64,000 nucleotides of DNA from Ovis canadensis (taxonomy: Eukaryota; Chordata; Mammalia; Artiodactyla; Bovidae). Position 1 is the first letter of the stretch. Every line of letters begins with the position of its first letter. This document shows positions 20,626-31,185 of the stretch, one piece after another. Under the pieces are notes generated by a model that made no database searches, was not told the DNA's origin, and was given only the letters and a program-made list of their open reading frames with translations. Location: NCBI RefSeq assembly GCF_042477335.2, contig NC_091250.1, positions 129,739,384 through 129,803,383 on the forward strand. The letters run 5' to 3'. Both the position numbers and the translations under genes were made by a program.

Positions 20626-20757
20626 CATTTTAAATGTCAAATATAAATGTACATTTTATATCACATGATCTGTGCAAGTAGATTTAGCCCAGAGCCTGCC
20701 TCTGAGTGAGCAGGCAATACAGTTTTAGATATTTTTTCAGCAATCTGATATACAGTA

Positions 20758-20968
20758 GGGCCTCCCTGGTGGCTCAGAGGGTAAAGTGTATTGGCGGCGG
20801 GAGGAGAAGGGGACGATAGAGGATGAGATGGTTGGATGGCATCACCGACTCAATGGACATGAGTTTGAGTAGACTCTGGGAGTTGGTGATGGACAGGGAG
20901 GCCTGGCAGGCTGCAGTCCGTGGGGTCACAGACGGACACGACCGAGTGACTGAACAACGACAACAACA
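20758..20968 (+). mobile_element. Chimeric element: tRNA head joined to BovB tail
   Basis: Positions 20,758-20,789 are a Bov-tA head (gggcctccctggtggctcag, then agggtaaagtg). After about 3 bp the sequence becomes the BovB 3' end (gggaggagaaggggacgata at about 20,799 to cgaccgagtgactgaacaac). The Bov-A body and B-box are absent. The BovB part is longer than the BovB-derived tail of a standard Bov-tA. Confidence 0.8.
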
Positions 20969-21439
20969 CAGGAACGCCCCTTACACACATACACACCTTC
21001 TCCTACAATCAACTGCTCGATGAATCTTCACTGAGCGTGTGTGAGCACTGGGGCAACTCCACCTAGGCACATCTGACCAGCACACATCTGACCTCGCGTG
21101 GGGGACACAGGTGTTCAAAAAAAATGAACACAGTGATATTATCACGATTGTGCCGAGGGCCCTGAAGGAAATTTCTGGGTGAGGGAAGCAAACAGCAGCG
21201 GGCGGGCGGTCAGGGAAGCTTCCCAGAGAGAAAGTGGGGCGGTGTGTTTGCGGAGGCCAGGAGCCCGGCTGGCAGGGAGGCAGAGGCGTGATGTGGACGC
21301 ACAGTCCTGGGGGAGCCGGGCCTGAAGGATGCTCTGGGCAGACCACACTGTGCCCTTAGCTGACCATCCCTGACCACAGCCCTTCTGCAGAAACCCTGCT
21401 ATTCCCCAAGGCTTTGGCCAGGAAACAAAAGAAGAGCCA
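20969..21439. other. No gene seen
   Basis: Starts with a CA-rich bit. 21,170-21,350 is G-rich and faintly resembles an L2 remnant (cctgaaggatgctctgggca), but I cannot support a call. Confidence 0.4.
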
Positions 21440-21682
21440 GCCTACATCCATGCATATGAAGTTCAGAAACAGACAAAACCAAACCCATGGGGCAGGAATC
21501 GGAACAGGGGTGGCTTTTGGAAAAGGAGGGGAGTCCACTAGGAGGGGTGTGAGGGCAATGGAGTCATTCGGGTGGTGGAAACACTCTTTCTCTTGGGAGC
21601 GGAGGTTACAGAGTGCATATGTTTGGAGAGACTTGTCAAATAGCTAAGTTCTGTGCATTTTACTGCATAAAATTATTCCTAC
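21440..21682 (+). mobile_element. Old L1M-type 3' end
   Basis: Terminal L1-like sequence: gttacagagtgcatatgttt, acttgtcaaatagctaagtt, gtgcattttactgcataaaa. Confidence 0.6.
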
Positions 21683-21689
21683 AAAAAGG

Positions 21690-21838
21690 AACGCGGGGCG
21701 GGAGGTGGGGAGGAGGTTCAGGAGGGAGGGGCCACATGTACACCTATGGCTGAATCATGTTGCTGTATGGCAGAAATCAACACAATAGTATAAAGCAACT
21801 CTCCTCCAAGTAAAAATGAATTAATTAAAAGCAAAATA
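21690..21838 (+). mobile_element. Ruminant L1 3' terminus
   Basis: gaggttcaggagggaggggc, tatggctgaatcatgttgct, gtatggcagaaatcaacaca, then an A-rich tail. Confidence 0.85.
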
Positions 21839-21930
21839 AAAGGGAGAGAGATGGAAGGGGAGAGGGCGAAGGATGGGAGAAAGAAAGGAAAGAGAGACGG
21901 AAAGTGGGAGGGAGGGAAGAAAAAGGCAGT
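21839..21930. repeat. Purine (GA)-rich tract
   Basis: About 90 bp of almost pure A/G (gggagagagatggaagggga). It lies between the L1 tail and a CHR-1 fragment and may come from expanded tail sequence. Confidence 0.85.
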
Positions 21931-21934
21931 GAGA

Positions 21935-22196
21935 TAATGGAGCACCTAAGGCCGAGGGCCACAACTATTGAGCCGGCGTCCCAGAGCCCGGGAGCCTCAG
22001 ATACCGAGTCCACGCACCCCGACTACTAACGCCCGAGAGCCTAGAGCCTGCGCGCCACAGCAAGAGAGGCCACCACGGTGAGAAGCCTGCGCACCGCAGC
22101 CGGGGAGCGGCCCCGCTTCTCTCCAGCTAGAGGACGGTTCAGGCAGCAACAAAGACCCAGCACAGCCAAAAACAGAAAAACAAATAAAAGAGAAAG
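21935..22196 (+). mobile_element. CHR-1-type SINE, 5'-truncated
   Basis: Forward CHR-1 body (agagcctagagcctgcgcgc, cagcaagagaggccaccacg) ending caacaaagacccagcacagc and an A-rich tail. The tRNA head is missing. Confidence 0.8.
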
Positions 22197-22211
22197 AAAT
22201 GGAAGGAGTCG

Positions 22212-22275
22212 GCCTCAAGTGACCTCAGCTAGGCCGTTTAGTCTCTCTGAACCCCAGCTGCTACATCCGTAAGAC
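22212..22275 (+). mobile_element. MIR fragment
   Basis: gtgacctcagctaggccgtt and agtctctctgaaccccagct resemble the MIR core. Confidence 0.5.
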
Positions 22276-23769
22276 CTGATCCCTGCACAGAGCCTGGTGC
22301 CCAGGGCCCTTCTGGCTTCTCCCTCCCCTCCTCTCTGAACCACACCCTCCTCACCGTGAATGGGGACGAGGGGCTGATGGCAGCTAAGAGAGGCCCCCGT
22401 GGGCTCCGCAAGGATCATCTGCCCCAAACCAGCCTTGGATCGCGCCGCCTGCCCCGGCCACATCGACCCGGAGAACGGTCCTTGTTTGCGCTCCACGTGT
22501 GCGTTGCAGTTCACAGCTATCCGCAGCTGAGCCGTGTTCAGCTCCTGGGACCGTGCAGTCGGCAGCTCCTCCTCGCTCCTCGCTCCAGGGCTCGTGGCTC
22601 GGTCTTCCATCCCCATCTCTCACAGTCCTCCGGCTGCTTCCATCTGCAAGGGGCGGGGGGGGGGGGGAGGGGGGAACCCCGAGGGGACGTGGTGACAACT
22701 CCCCCACAGTGAACAGAACGGCTTCTTCCACGTCACCAATAACCCCGGGAGCACTCACTGCCCTGGAAAGCACCTCCACACTGTTCCTTCTGTATACCTT
22801 GGCCTTGGCCTGCTTCCAGTGCCGGGCCAGAACACTGAAGATAACATGGAGTGACCGCCACGAGACTTTCACCTGGGGATGAAAATCAGGCCCGGGGACA
22901 AGGAAAGGAAAGTCCTAGGGAGAGGTGGGGCATGGCAGTAGAAGCTCAATAGTGAAGAGCTTGCTGCTCTGAGCAAGAAGTCTGAATTTTACGTGTCCAC
23001 ATGAGGGGCAGAGGGGATGCTTCAGCCAGGGAGTGGGAGGGCTGTGGGAGAAAGACAGTGTTGCAGAGATGGCTGCATCCTTCTTCTCCCTTCCAATGAA
23101 ACCCTGATTTAAATCTGTCCCACCAAAGACTACATTTCCCAGCCTCCCTTGCATCCAGGTGTGTGGCCTGTGACCTAGTTCTGACCAGTGAGCCATAGGA
23201 GAATTTGGTAGGACTCTGCAGAAAGCTCATTGAAAAGGGGACAGAGAGCTGGTAAAGGCTTATTTTGCCCATCTCCTCTTTCTCCTGCTTCACACTTGGG
23301 ATGAAGACATGATGGTTGGCGCTCCAACAGCTATTTGGGACCCTGAAGTGACACCCAGGCTAGAGGCCAGGACTCAAGCAAGCAGAGCAAAGAGATAGGT
23401 CAGTTGTTCCTGATCCCAAGCCAGTGGCCAGCAGTCCAAGGCTGTCAGGCAGACTGGTGGCTTAACCTTTATCTACCTCAAGCATAAAGCATTCAGCTTT
23501 GCCCAGCTTATTCAGAACTCTTGATGCCAATCCCATATCCCCTCATACCCTCCCCATCTCTGTTAACCTACCAGCATCCCTCAGTTTCTTATGCCAGAAA
23601 CGGGTGACATCCTCCACCTGCCCTTTCTCATCTGTGAGCCCCACAAGCAGTCCTGTTAATAAATCCCTGATGCAACCACTTCTCCTCTTTCCCGTCATTG
23701 TTCATCTGACCAAGTCTCTGCTCCTCCCCCCGGGATGCGACAGGTCTCTTAGCTGCTCCCCTGGCTTCC
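22276..23769. other. No gene supported
   Basis: Contains a G-run (22,650-22,674) and a 162-aa minus frame (22,384-22,872) of less biased composition (see findings). 23,130-23,260 (actacatttcccagcctccc) looks like an ancient interspersed repeat that I cannot name with confidence. Confidence 0.4.
22650..22674. repeat. G-rich homopolymer tract
   Basis: G-run with a single C and a single A. Confidence 0.9.
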
Positions 23770-24460
23770 GCTTCCCTCCCGGCAGCCTCAGTGCTGCTTT
23801 ACAAACATTAATCAGATCGTGTCTCCGCCTTGTGACTTCCCGCTGACCTTGGGAAAGAACCTGCACACCTTCCTTGACCTCAAGCTGACCTCAGGCTTCC
23901 CTGGTGGCTCAGCTGGTAAAGAATCCTCCCACAATGCGGGAGACCTGGGTTCAATCCCTGGGTTGGGAAGATCCTCTGGAGAAAGGCAACCCACTCCAGT
24001 GTTCTGGCCTGGAGAATTTCATGGACTGTATAGTCCATGGAGTCACAAAGAGTCAGACATGACTGAGCGACTTTCACTTTCTTTCTTTCAAGCTGATCTT
24101 TCCACCCTCAGCTCCTGCCACTCCTCCAGGTTTCAGACGAGGAACCTGGGTGTGATGATGAGACCAAGGTCACCTAGCTTAGCATAGCTCTGCCGGGCAC
24201 CACAGGTTCCCTGCCCGTGCCAGGAGCCTCCAGTCTGGAGGAAAATGCAGATGAGAGAGATGGTGACGAGACAAGGAAGCTCTTTCTCGTCTCAGGGTCT
24301 CCTCACATGCTGTTCCCTCTGCCCAGTTGCCCTTCCCTTCACTCCCCACCTAGTTCAGTCCCAATTCGTCTTCGGGCCTCACTCAGATGCCAGTCACTCT
24401 GAGAAGCCTTCCTTGAGTCCCCTCAGCCCCTAATCTAAGTTGGTCCCTTGTTGTATTCTT
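23770..24460 (+). mobile_element. L2 LINE 3' region, interrupted
   Basis: acattaatcagatcgtgtct and gacttcccgctgacc before the SINE; tcctcacatgctgttccctc, tcactcagatgccagtcact and gagaagccttccttgagtcc after it. Matches the L2 3' ORF/UTR pattern. Interrupted at 23,892-24,088 by Bov-tA. Confidence 0.7.
23892..24088 (+). mobile_element. Bov-tA SINE with TSD
   Basis: aggcttccctggtggctcag to a gcgactttcactttctttct tail. Flanked by caagctgacct (23,881-23,891) and caagctgatct (24,089-24,099): an 11-bp duplication with one mismatch. Confidence 0.95.
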
Positions 24461-24554
24461 ACAGCCAGCGGTACACCAGTGAGCAGGCAGGATAGGGGCA
24501 GGGTGGGAGAAGCCCTGATTTGCAGCATCTGATAATGTCTGTGGTGCAAATACT

Positions 24555-24922
24555 CATTGTTGTTGTTCAGTCAATAAGTCACGTCTGACTCTTTGTGACC
24601 CCATGGACTGCAGCACTCCAGGCTCCCCTGTCCTTCACCATCTCCTGGAATTTGCACAAATTCACCTCCACTGAGTCCGGGATGTCATCCCACCATCCCA
24701 TCCTCTGTCAACCCCCTTCTCCTCCTGGCTTCACTCTTTCCCACCATCAGGGTCTTTTCCAATGAGTCTGGCTCTCCACATTAGGTGGCCAAAATATTGG
24801 AGCTTCAGTCCTTTCAATGAACGTTCAGGGTTGGCTTCCTTCAGGACTGACTGGTTTGATCTCCTTGCTGCCCAAGGCACTCTCAAGAGTCTTCTACAGC
24901 ACCACAGTTAGAAAGCATCAGA
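24555..24922 (-). mobile_element. BovB LINE 3' end
   Basis: Reversed tail gttgttcagtcaataagtca through ccatcccatcctctgtcaac to agcaccacagttagaaagca. Confidence 0.95.
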
Positions 24923-25054
24923 GCAAACCGCAAAGTTTCTATGAATGACCTCATCCTCCACAGAAAGGATATCGAGAGCCCACCACAATATCTGCTCAGA
25001 AATGGGGCCCAAAGTGTATTAGGGTTGTTGTGGTTAATATGATTTTGGCCTTAT

Positions 25055-25218
25055 CTGCCGGGTGCTTTTACCTGTACTATCTGATTTTGCCCTCCCCACA
25101 ACCCATATAGTAGATTTTATTAACTGCATCTTGCAGGTGAGGAACTGAGACTCAGAGAGGTTAAGCAGCTTGCCCAATGTCACACAGCTGGTAAATGGGA
25201 CAACTTGAATTCATAGAC
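25055..25218 (-). mobile_element. MIR, near-complete core
   Basis: Reversed MIR: gtgcttttacctgtactatc, catcttgcaggtgaggaact, gagaggttaagcagcttgcc, caatgtcacacagctggtaa. Confidence 0.85.
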
Positions 25219-25904
25219 GTCTAGGACATCCTATTGTGGAGGGAACACGATGTTACAGGATTTAAACATGCTGAGAGTTCTTATTTTTTGAGTTTAAGAT
25301 TCAAATCAGCGATACCTAATGTCTGGGGAGTAGAATTCTTTCGTGCACCCATCCAGCCCGGTTCTAGGCCCTGTCCCAGGAGTCCTGGCATGGGCAGGGT
25401 GGAGATGGGCACCCACCATGAGGAATAAGCTGTGGGTGGCCCTGCCTTCCAGAAGTTCAGGGTTTAATGAGGGCACCTTAGATGGGAACCAGCGTCCCAG
25501 TGATGCTTTGGGGGTGCTCTGATAAGGCATGGGTGAACACCTTTCCATACTGGTGTTGATTAAACACTTCCCGTATGACAGGGCTGTTCAGGGCCTGCCC
25601 TGCAACCTAGTTCTGGGCTTGTCATTCCCTTGCTATGTGACTTGGGGCGAGGCTTTGTCATCTCTGGACTTTTGGGCACCACAAGGGTGTGGGCCGCCTG
25701 GCACGGGGCCCTCCAGCCTGACCCTGGTGACTTCAGGAGGAAGGTGGGGCCCCACTGGATGTGTGGGTGGCTGGGCAGACACATTCCTCCCTAAAGCTTG
25801 TCCAGAGACGTGGGGCCCTCACAGGGACAGCCTGGGTGTGCCTGACACTCTTGGAGCCTGGGACACTTGCCTGGAGCCCGGTCATCAGAAGCCAAGTGGC
25901 TCTG
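25219..25904. other. No gene supported
   Basis: Moderate GC. The 127-aa plus frame at 25,529-25,912 has no domain. 25,340-25,480 faintly resembles an L2 remnant. Confidence 0.4.
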
Positions 25905-26088
25905 AGCACTAGGTTTTGGAATCAAAAACCAGGGCTGATTCCTGGCTCTGCCATCAGCCAGCTATGTGACTTTGTCAAGTCACCCAGCCTCCCTGAACCT
26001 CCGTTTCCTCATCCATAAAATGGGAATATTTTCAGGGAACCCAGCACAGTGTCTGGTAGGTGCTCAGTAAATAAACAGTAGTTGACAC
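25905..26088 (+). mobile_element. MIR, near-complete
   Basis: ttcctggctctgccatcagc, cagctatgtgactttgtcaa, gtttcctcatccataaaatg, gtctggtaggtgctcagtaa: a full forward MIR. A reversed MIR end (gagcgcaactacgtgccaaa) follows at 26,140-26,170. Confidence 0.85.
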
Positions 26089-26206
26089 TGACAGTTATGA
26101 GCTGGTGATGTCAGAGGGTGAAGCATCAAAGCTGACATTTATGAGCGCAACTACGTGCCAAAGCGCGTGGCACAGAATAGCTCCCCCAGTAACGAGGCGT
26201 GCGCGT

Positions 26207-26568
26207 CGCTGTTGTTCAGCCAATCAGTCGTGCTCAACTCTGTGACCCCAAGGACTGCAGCACACCAGACTTCCCAGACCTTCACCATCTCTCAGAGCTT
26301 GCTCAAACACATGTCCATGAAGTCAGTGATGCCATCCAACCACGTCATCCTCTGTCGTCCCCTTCTCCTCCTGCCCTCAATCCTTCCCAGCATCAGGGTC
26401 TTTTCTAAGGAGTCAGTTCTTCGCATCAGGTGGCCAAAGTATTGGAGCTTCAGCTTCAGCATCAGTCCTTCCAATGAATACTCAGGATTGATTTCCTTTA
26501 GGACTGACTGGTTGGATCTCCTTGCATTCCAAGGGACTCTTAAGAGTCTTCTCTAGCACCCCAGTTGG
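26207..26568 (-). mobile_element. BovB LINE 3' end
   Basis: Reversed tail gttgttcagccaatcagtcg through tcatcctctgtcgtcccctt to cttctctagcaccccagttg. Confidence 0.95.
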
Positions 26569-26649
26569 GGCTTGTTTACCTGTGTATAAACATAAACACA
26601 CGGATTCTCATAACAACCTCTGACTGACTCTGTCCCTTTTTTCCCCCTC

Positions 26650-26763
26650 TTTTAGGCCACATGGTGCAACATGTGGGATCTTATTTCCGCAACCGAGGAT
26701 CGAACCCTTGAACCCTGCAGTGGAAGTGCAGAGTCTTAACCACTGGACCACCAAGGAGACCCC
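26650..26763 (-). mobile_element. CHR-2-type tRNA SINE
   Basis: catgtgggatcttatttccg, caaccgaggatcgaaccctt, cttaaccactggaccaccaa, ggagacccc. Confidence 0.85.
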
Positions 26764-26777
26764 TCTCTGAGCCTTTC

Positions 26778-26872
26778 TATCTATGTACCTATCTATATTT
26801 CTCTATCTAACTACATCTGTATATCTATAGAGAGACAGAGAGAAAAGGAGAGAGGGAGGCAGGGAAAGAGGA
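26778..26872. repeat. CTAT-type then GA-rich simple repeats
   Basis: Imperfect ctat/atct units (to about 26,830) pass into agagagacagagagaaaagg and related purine repeats. Confidence 0.85.
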
Positions 26873-26977
26873 CTCTAGGGAGGGTAGCTGTGTGTCTGGG
26901 CACAAGGTCTGGACTTGGGAGTAAATAGCCCTTCTATATTCTGAATTTTGAATCATGTGACCATTTTGCCTGTTTAA

Positions 26978-27167
26978 AGTGAAGTCGCTCAGTCGTGTCC
27001 GACTCTTTGCGACCCCATGGACTGTAGCCTACCAGGCTCCTCCGCCCGTGGGATTCTTGGAGTGGGTTGCCATTTCCTTCTCCAGGAGATCTTCCCAGCC
27101 CAGGGGTTGAACCCAGGTCTCCCACATTGCAGGCAGACGCTTTACCATCGGAGCCTCCAGGGAAGAC
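26978..27167 (-). mobile_element. Bov-tA SINE with internal deletion
   Basis: gaagtcgctcagtcgtgtcc tail; the caggcaagaatac segment is missing between gggattct and tggagtgggttg; reversed head ttaccatcggagcctccagg. Confidence 0.9.
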
Positions 27168-27249
27168 TCTACTTGCTTATTTAAAGTCTCATTCAAATTA
27201 GACGGATCTGTTTATCATTCTGATCATTCTGTCCTCGGGATAACCTGCA

Positions 27250-27266
27250 AGAGAGAGAGAGAGAGC
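27250..27266. repeat. (GA)n microsatellite
   Basis: About eight GA units. Confidence 0.85.
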
Positions 27267-27304
27267 GCGTGGGCTAGGCTCCCGCCCACCTGGCAGAGGA
27301 GGGC

Positions 27305-27392
27305 GGTGCCATGACTTGCTCAAGGTCACTCAGGGAAGACATGGCTAATCCAGGCCCCGAACCCAGCTCCATATTACAGGACTCTCCTGGGG
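27305..27392 (-). mobile_element. MIR fragment
   Basis: catgacttgctcaaggtcac, tcagggaagacatggctaat, ccaggccccgaacccagctc. Confidence 0.65.
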
Positions 27393-27850
27393 CCTCGGGT
27401 TGGCGGCTCGGAGCCTTCAGCTCTCCGGGTTGCTTGCGGTCGCTCCGTCCCGAGGAGGGGCCTCCCCGGTGGAGGGGGCAGTGTCTTCGCTGGGTCTGGC
27501 AGGTCTCGCGGGTTCTGTTTGAGAACCTGCCCCGCCGGCCTCAGCTCTGCAGGGGAAGAAGTAAAAATAGCCGGGCCGAGCGGCCAGCCACCGGGCTGCG
27601 GGCAGCAAGGCGTGCCTTTCCCATGACTTGGGTTCTGCAGAGCAGAGTCCTTCCCCGAGGCTGCTGCGTGCCAGGCCCCAGGGCCCGCGCTGAGTCAGGC
27701 CCAGCTGCCCGGGGGCGGGCCACGTCCGGGGCAGCGCCCTGCGGTGGGGCGGGGGCCGGGAGGGGCCGCATTGGCCGGGTGCAGCAGACTGTGCAAGAGA
27801 GGCCTCTGGCCCAGCCCCGGGGGTGGGGCGGGAAGGTTTCCAGAAGTAGG
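27390..27850. promoter_or_regulatory. CpG-rich segment with promoter-like motifs
   Basis: GC boxes (for example ggtggggcggggg at about 27,744), an inverted CCAAT (attgg, 27,770-27,774), an AP-1 site tgagtca (27,691-27,697) and an A/T island gtaaaaatag (27,561-27,570) that resembles a MEF2 or TATA-like element. Strand and target unknown; no convincing exon or splice donor. Could be an enhancer or an alternative promoter. Confidence 0.4.
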
Positions 27851-28207
27851 TCATGTGGGTGAACGCGGGGATTAAGGAGAGGTGTGTGGACGGGGAGGCG
27901 GGGAAGGGGGGTGGGGCACGTTCCAGGCAGCGGGAACAGCGCCTGCAAAGGCCAGAAGTGCTCTCAGCCACGAGATCTAGAGGGTGGGGGGCCTGCTGGG
28001 GGTGGACTGTGGGGAGTAGGGAGCCTCGAGAGGACGTGCAACCAGGGGAGGAGACGTCGGATCAGCATCTTAGAAAGGCTGTGGGCTCCCGCGTTCCGTG
28101 AGGCAGCCTCTCGGAGGCTGAGACTCCACCGTCCCCTACCCGTCCCTGGTGTACCTGCCCCAGGCGCTGCGGAGGCCTCTTCTGGTTCTCAGCACCTGCA
28201 GCTCTTG
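27851..28207. other. No gene seen
   Basis: GC-rich. gggaacagcgcctgcaaagg at about 27,933 resembles a reversed L2 scrap. Confidence 0.4.
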
Positions 28208-28425
28208 AGGCTTCCCGGGTGGGACCAGCCGAAAAGAACCCGCCTGCCAATGCAAGAGACAGACACGGGTTCAGTCCCTGGGTTGGGAAGATCCCCTGGA
28301 GGAGGGCATGGCAAACCCCTCCAGTGTTCTTGCTGGGAAATGCCGCGGACAGAGGAGCCTGGCGGACTGCAGTCCATGGGGACGCAAAGAGTCTGACACA
28401 ACTGAGCCACTAACACTTTCACTTT
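28208..28425 (+). mobile_element. Bov-tA SINE
   Basis: gaggcttcccgggtgggacc head, acgggttcagtccctgggtt B-box, gagtctgacacaactgagcc tail. Confidence 0.9.
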
Positions 28426-28547
28426 CTTCCAGAGGCTTCCTGAATCCTTGCCTCGGTGGCCTCTCCCTCCATCTTCAAAGCCAGCAGGTCAAGTTCCTCT
28501 CACTGACCCACTCTTCTGTCCTCCCTCTTCCACTTTTTAAAGGAAAG

Positions 28548-28760
28548 ATTCATTTTTATTTATTTCTTTGGCTGCCGCGGGGTCCTAGCTGCAGCATGCA
28601 GAATCTTCCAGCTTCGTTGCAGCACACGGGATCTTTCTTTGTAGCATGCAAATGCTTGGTTGTGGCATGTGGGATCTAGTTCCCTGACCAGAGATTGAAC
28701 CCAGGCCCCCTGCATTGGGAGCTCGGGAGTCTTAAACACGGGACCACCGGGGAAGCCCCC
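28548..28760 (-). mobile_element. CHR-type tRNA SINE
   Basis: tttatttctttggctgccgc, tgacatcttc-like body replaced by repeated agcatgcagaatcttcc units, gagattgaacccaggccccc, gggaccaccggggaagcccc. Confidence 0.85.
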
Positions 28761-29301
28761 TCCCTCTGTCAATATATTAGGACTCATGTGATTAGGTTAT
28801 TGGCCAGATAATTCAGGATAATCTCCCCCTCTCAAGGTCCACACTTTATTCACATCTGCAAAGTCCCTTTTGTCCTGTAACCTAACACATTCGCAGGTTC
28901 CCGGGAGGAGCAAGTGGACACCTTTGGGAGCCATTATTCTACTGACCCATCTCGATACTAAGCCACTTGCGCTTAAACCCCTGCCCCAAGGTCTGAAATG
29001 GGGGCCCTAAACTAAAGATGCCAAACTTTACTTGAGGGCATCTGGCCCCCTTCTTCATACCCCAGCTCTAGTCGGCATTGCTCCCCCTTCTCTGAGAATC
29101 TTGGCAGTTCAGCTCCAACAGACACTGGGTTTAGCTGACCTTTCACCATGAATTGCCTCCTCCAAGTCCACACCCCCTGACCAAGGCCTCGCCCACAGCC
29201 CTTGAAGTCTCTCTTAATCTAGGACAACCAAGGTGAAAAGCCAGGCAGAGAATTGGAGTCACACCTGAGATGAGAAAAGGGCTCAGGGTTGGTCACTGCC
29301 A
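28761..29301. other. Unassigned; possible ancient repeat
   Basis: 28,790-28,935 (gataatctccccctctcaag, cacatctgcaaagtcccttt) matches a familiar old mammalian interspersed pattern that I cannot place in a family. No gene is seen. Confidence 0.4.
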
Positions 29302-29498
29302 GCTGTTGTGTAGTGGCTAAGTCGTGCCCGACTCTTTTGCAACCCCATAGTCTGTAGCCCTCCAGGCTCCTCTGTCCATGGGATTTCCCTGGCAAGAATA
29401 CTGGAGCGGGGTTGCTATTTCCTCCTCCAGGGTGTCTTCCCGACCCAGGGCTTAAACCCATGTCCCCTGAATTGCCGGTGGATTCTTTCCCACTGCCA
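29302..29498 (-). mobile_element. Bov-tA SINE
   Basis: Reversed tail tagtggctaagtcgtgcccg to reversed head gtggattctttcccactg. The B-box complement (cagggcttaaacccatg) is diverged. Confidence 0.9.
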
Positions 29499-29652
29499 GA
29501 GCTGGGTTCAAATCCTGCCTCTGCAGCTTCCTTGCCCTTTGCCTGTCCTCACCAGGCAAAGGAGGGAGGGGTCTCAAGGGGTCACTAAGTAGATTAGAGA
29601 GTGGAAAGTGCCTAGGGCGCAGAGGGCTCTCAGGAAACAGGAGCTGTTGTCA
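29499..29652 (+). mobile_element. MIR fragment
   Basis: agctgggttcaaatcctgcc, tctgcagcttccttgccctt, and the 3' half aagtgcctagggcgcagagg. Confidence 0.65.
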
Positions 29653-29764
29653 GGGACCAGGTGGTTCTAGCCCTAGGTGGTTACTATCTCCTCTCCAGAA
29701 AATAGCAATGATAAATAAACAACTGCTTTGCTACCACCCTGAACTGCCAATCCGCTTAGGGGGC

Positions 29765-29979
29765 TGAAAGTGAAAGTGAAGTCGCTCAGTCCTGTCCGAC
29801 TCTTTGTGACCGTATGGACTGAAGCCTACCGTGCTCCTCCCTCCACGGGATTCTCCAGGCAAGAGTACTGGAGTGGGTTGCCATTTCCTTCTCCAGGGGA
29901 TCTTCCCTACCCAGGAATTGAACCCGGGTCTCCAGCATTCCAGGCAGACGCTTTAACCTCTGAGCCACCAGGGAAGAAG
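29765..29979 (-). mobile_element. Bov-tA SINE
   Basis: gaaagtgaagtcgctcagtc tail, gggtctccagcattccaggc and ctgagccaccagggaag head. Confidence 0.95.
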
Positions 29980-30518
29980 AAGCATGTTAGTTTCCTGGAT
30001 GCCAAGAACCAGCTGACTTCTCCAAGCTTGGTGCAACTGACAGTTATCCCAGAACAGGTCAGAAGGTAGCTGAAATGTTGGGCCAACACAGGAGAAGGAG
30101 AGGGCTCTTCAGAGGACTCACAGGCACCTTTGTCCTAAAAGTGGGCCCTGTGCCAGCCAGCAGAGTAATTAGGCCAGATGGTGTTGAAGGAGAAATCCCA
30201 AGCCTCTTCTTGAAGCCCCAGATGGGAAGGATGTCTGACTGTACATCAACTTTCCCCTTCAGGTGAGTCGTCCCTGGAAACGTGTACTCTTCCTCCCATT
30301 TGACAGTGGAAATAAAGTTAGATGATGGAGTATTATGTTTCTTGGCATTAAATTAATGTGCTATTCCCTAAGAATATTCTTAGATATTCCCCTTGATGGT
30401 GTCAACTAGATGGAATGGGTTTTTAGCCTCTTATTCAAAGGAGATGCGTGAAATAGAAGTTTCTACGGGATTCTGGAATGCGTTTTGTTGTTCTTTTGCT
30501 TTCCAAAAGCTGGGTTGA
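29980..30518. other. No gene seen
   Basis: Unassigned, turning AT-rich after 30,300. Confidence 0.5.
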
Positions 30519-30642
30519 GGGACTTCCCTGGTGGTCCAGTGGCTAAGACCCTGCACTGCCAACACAAGGGGGGAAGGTTCAATCCCTCGTGGGGGAATTG
30601 AGATCCCACATGCCACGTGGCATGGCAAAAAAAAAAAATTCT
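30519..30642 (+). mobile_element. CHR-2-type tRNA SINE
   Basis: agggacttccctggtggtcc head, aaggttcaatccctcgtggg B-box, acatgccacgtggcatggca and an A-tail. Confidence 0.95.
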
Positions 30643-30977
30643 TTTTAATTTTAAACTAAAAGAAAAGTTGGGTTAAAAGAATATCTTAATATCTTCTGCT
30701 TCTGTTAGCTCCATACCACTTCTACTTTTCGGAACATCTCGGTACGTTTCTGCCGACTAGATTGTCCACAGAGACCCCTGGTGCTTTTCTCCATCTTCCT
30801 TTCCAGGACTGACCCCCTCAGTGACTTGCTCCCCACCACCAGGAATGCTTGGGATGAGCCAGGGAGTCAGCAGCCAGGGGTCATAAGGACAGTTCCCTGT
30901 GAATTTGTGGACACACTGCCTTTAGGCACCGTGGACAGGAAAAACCTAATCATGTGGGAGAATATGTAATTGACAGA
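30643..30977. other. No gene seen
   Basis: Unassigned mixed-composition sequence. Confidence 0.5.
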
Positions 30978-31185
30978 TACTGGACTTTGGAGCCCGTGAC
31001 TTTCTGTCTCAGTTCTGCCACTTCCCTGCTGCGACCTTGGGCAAGGTCACTGCTTCTCTCTGCTTCAGTAAAATGGGATAACAATGGCACCTGCCTTGCA
31101 GGGTTGTGTGAATTTGATGAGTCAACACACGTGAAGTCCAGAAGGGCACCAGGCAGGCAGAGAGTACTCGGCAAATACAAGCATT
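30978..31185 (+). mobile_element. MIR, near-complete
   Basis: tcagttctgccacttccctg, ctgcgaccttgggcaaggtc, agtaaaatgggataacaatg, cctgccttgcagggttgtgt, agagtactcggcaaatacaa. Confidence 0.85.

Noticed and set aside
23130-23260. Named ancient repeat at actacatttcccagcc
   Set aside because: The pattern is familiar as an old mammalian repeat, but I could not decide the family, so no element was called.
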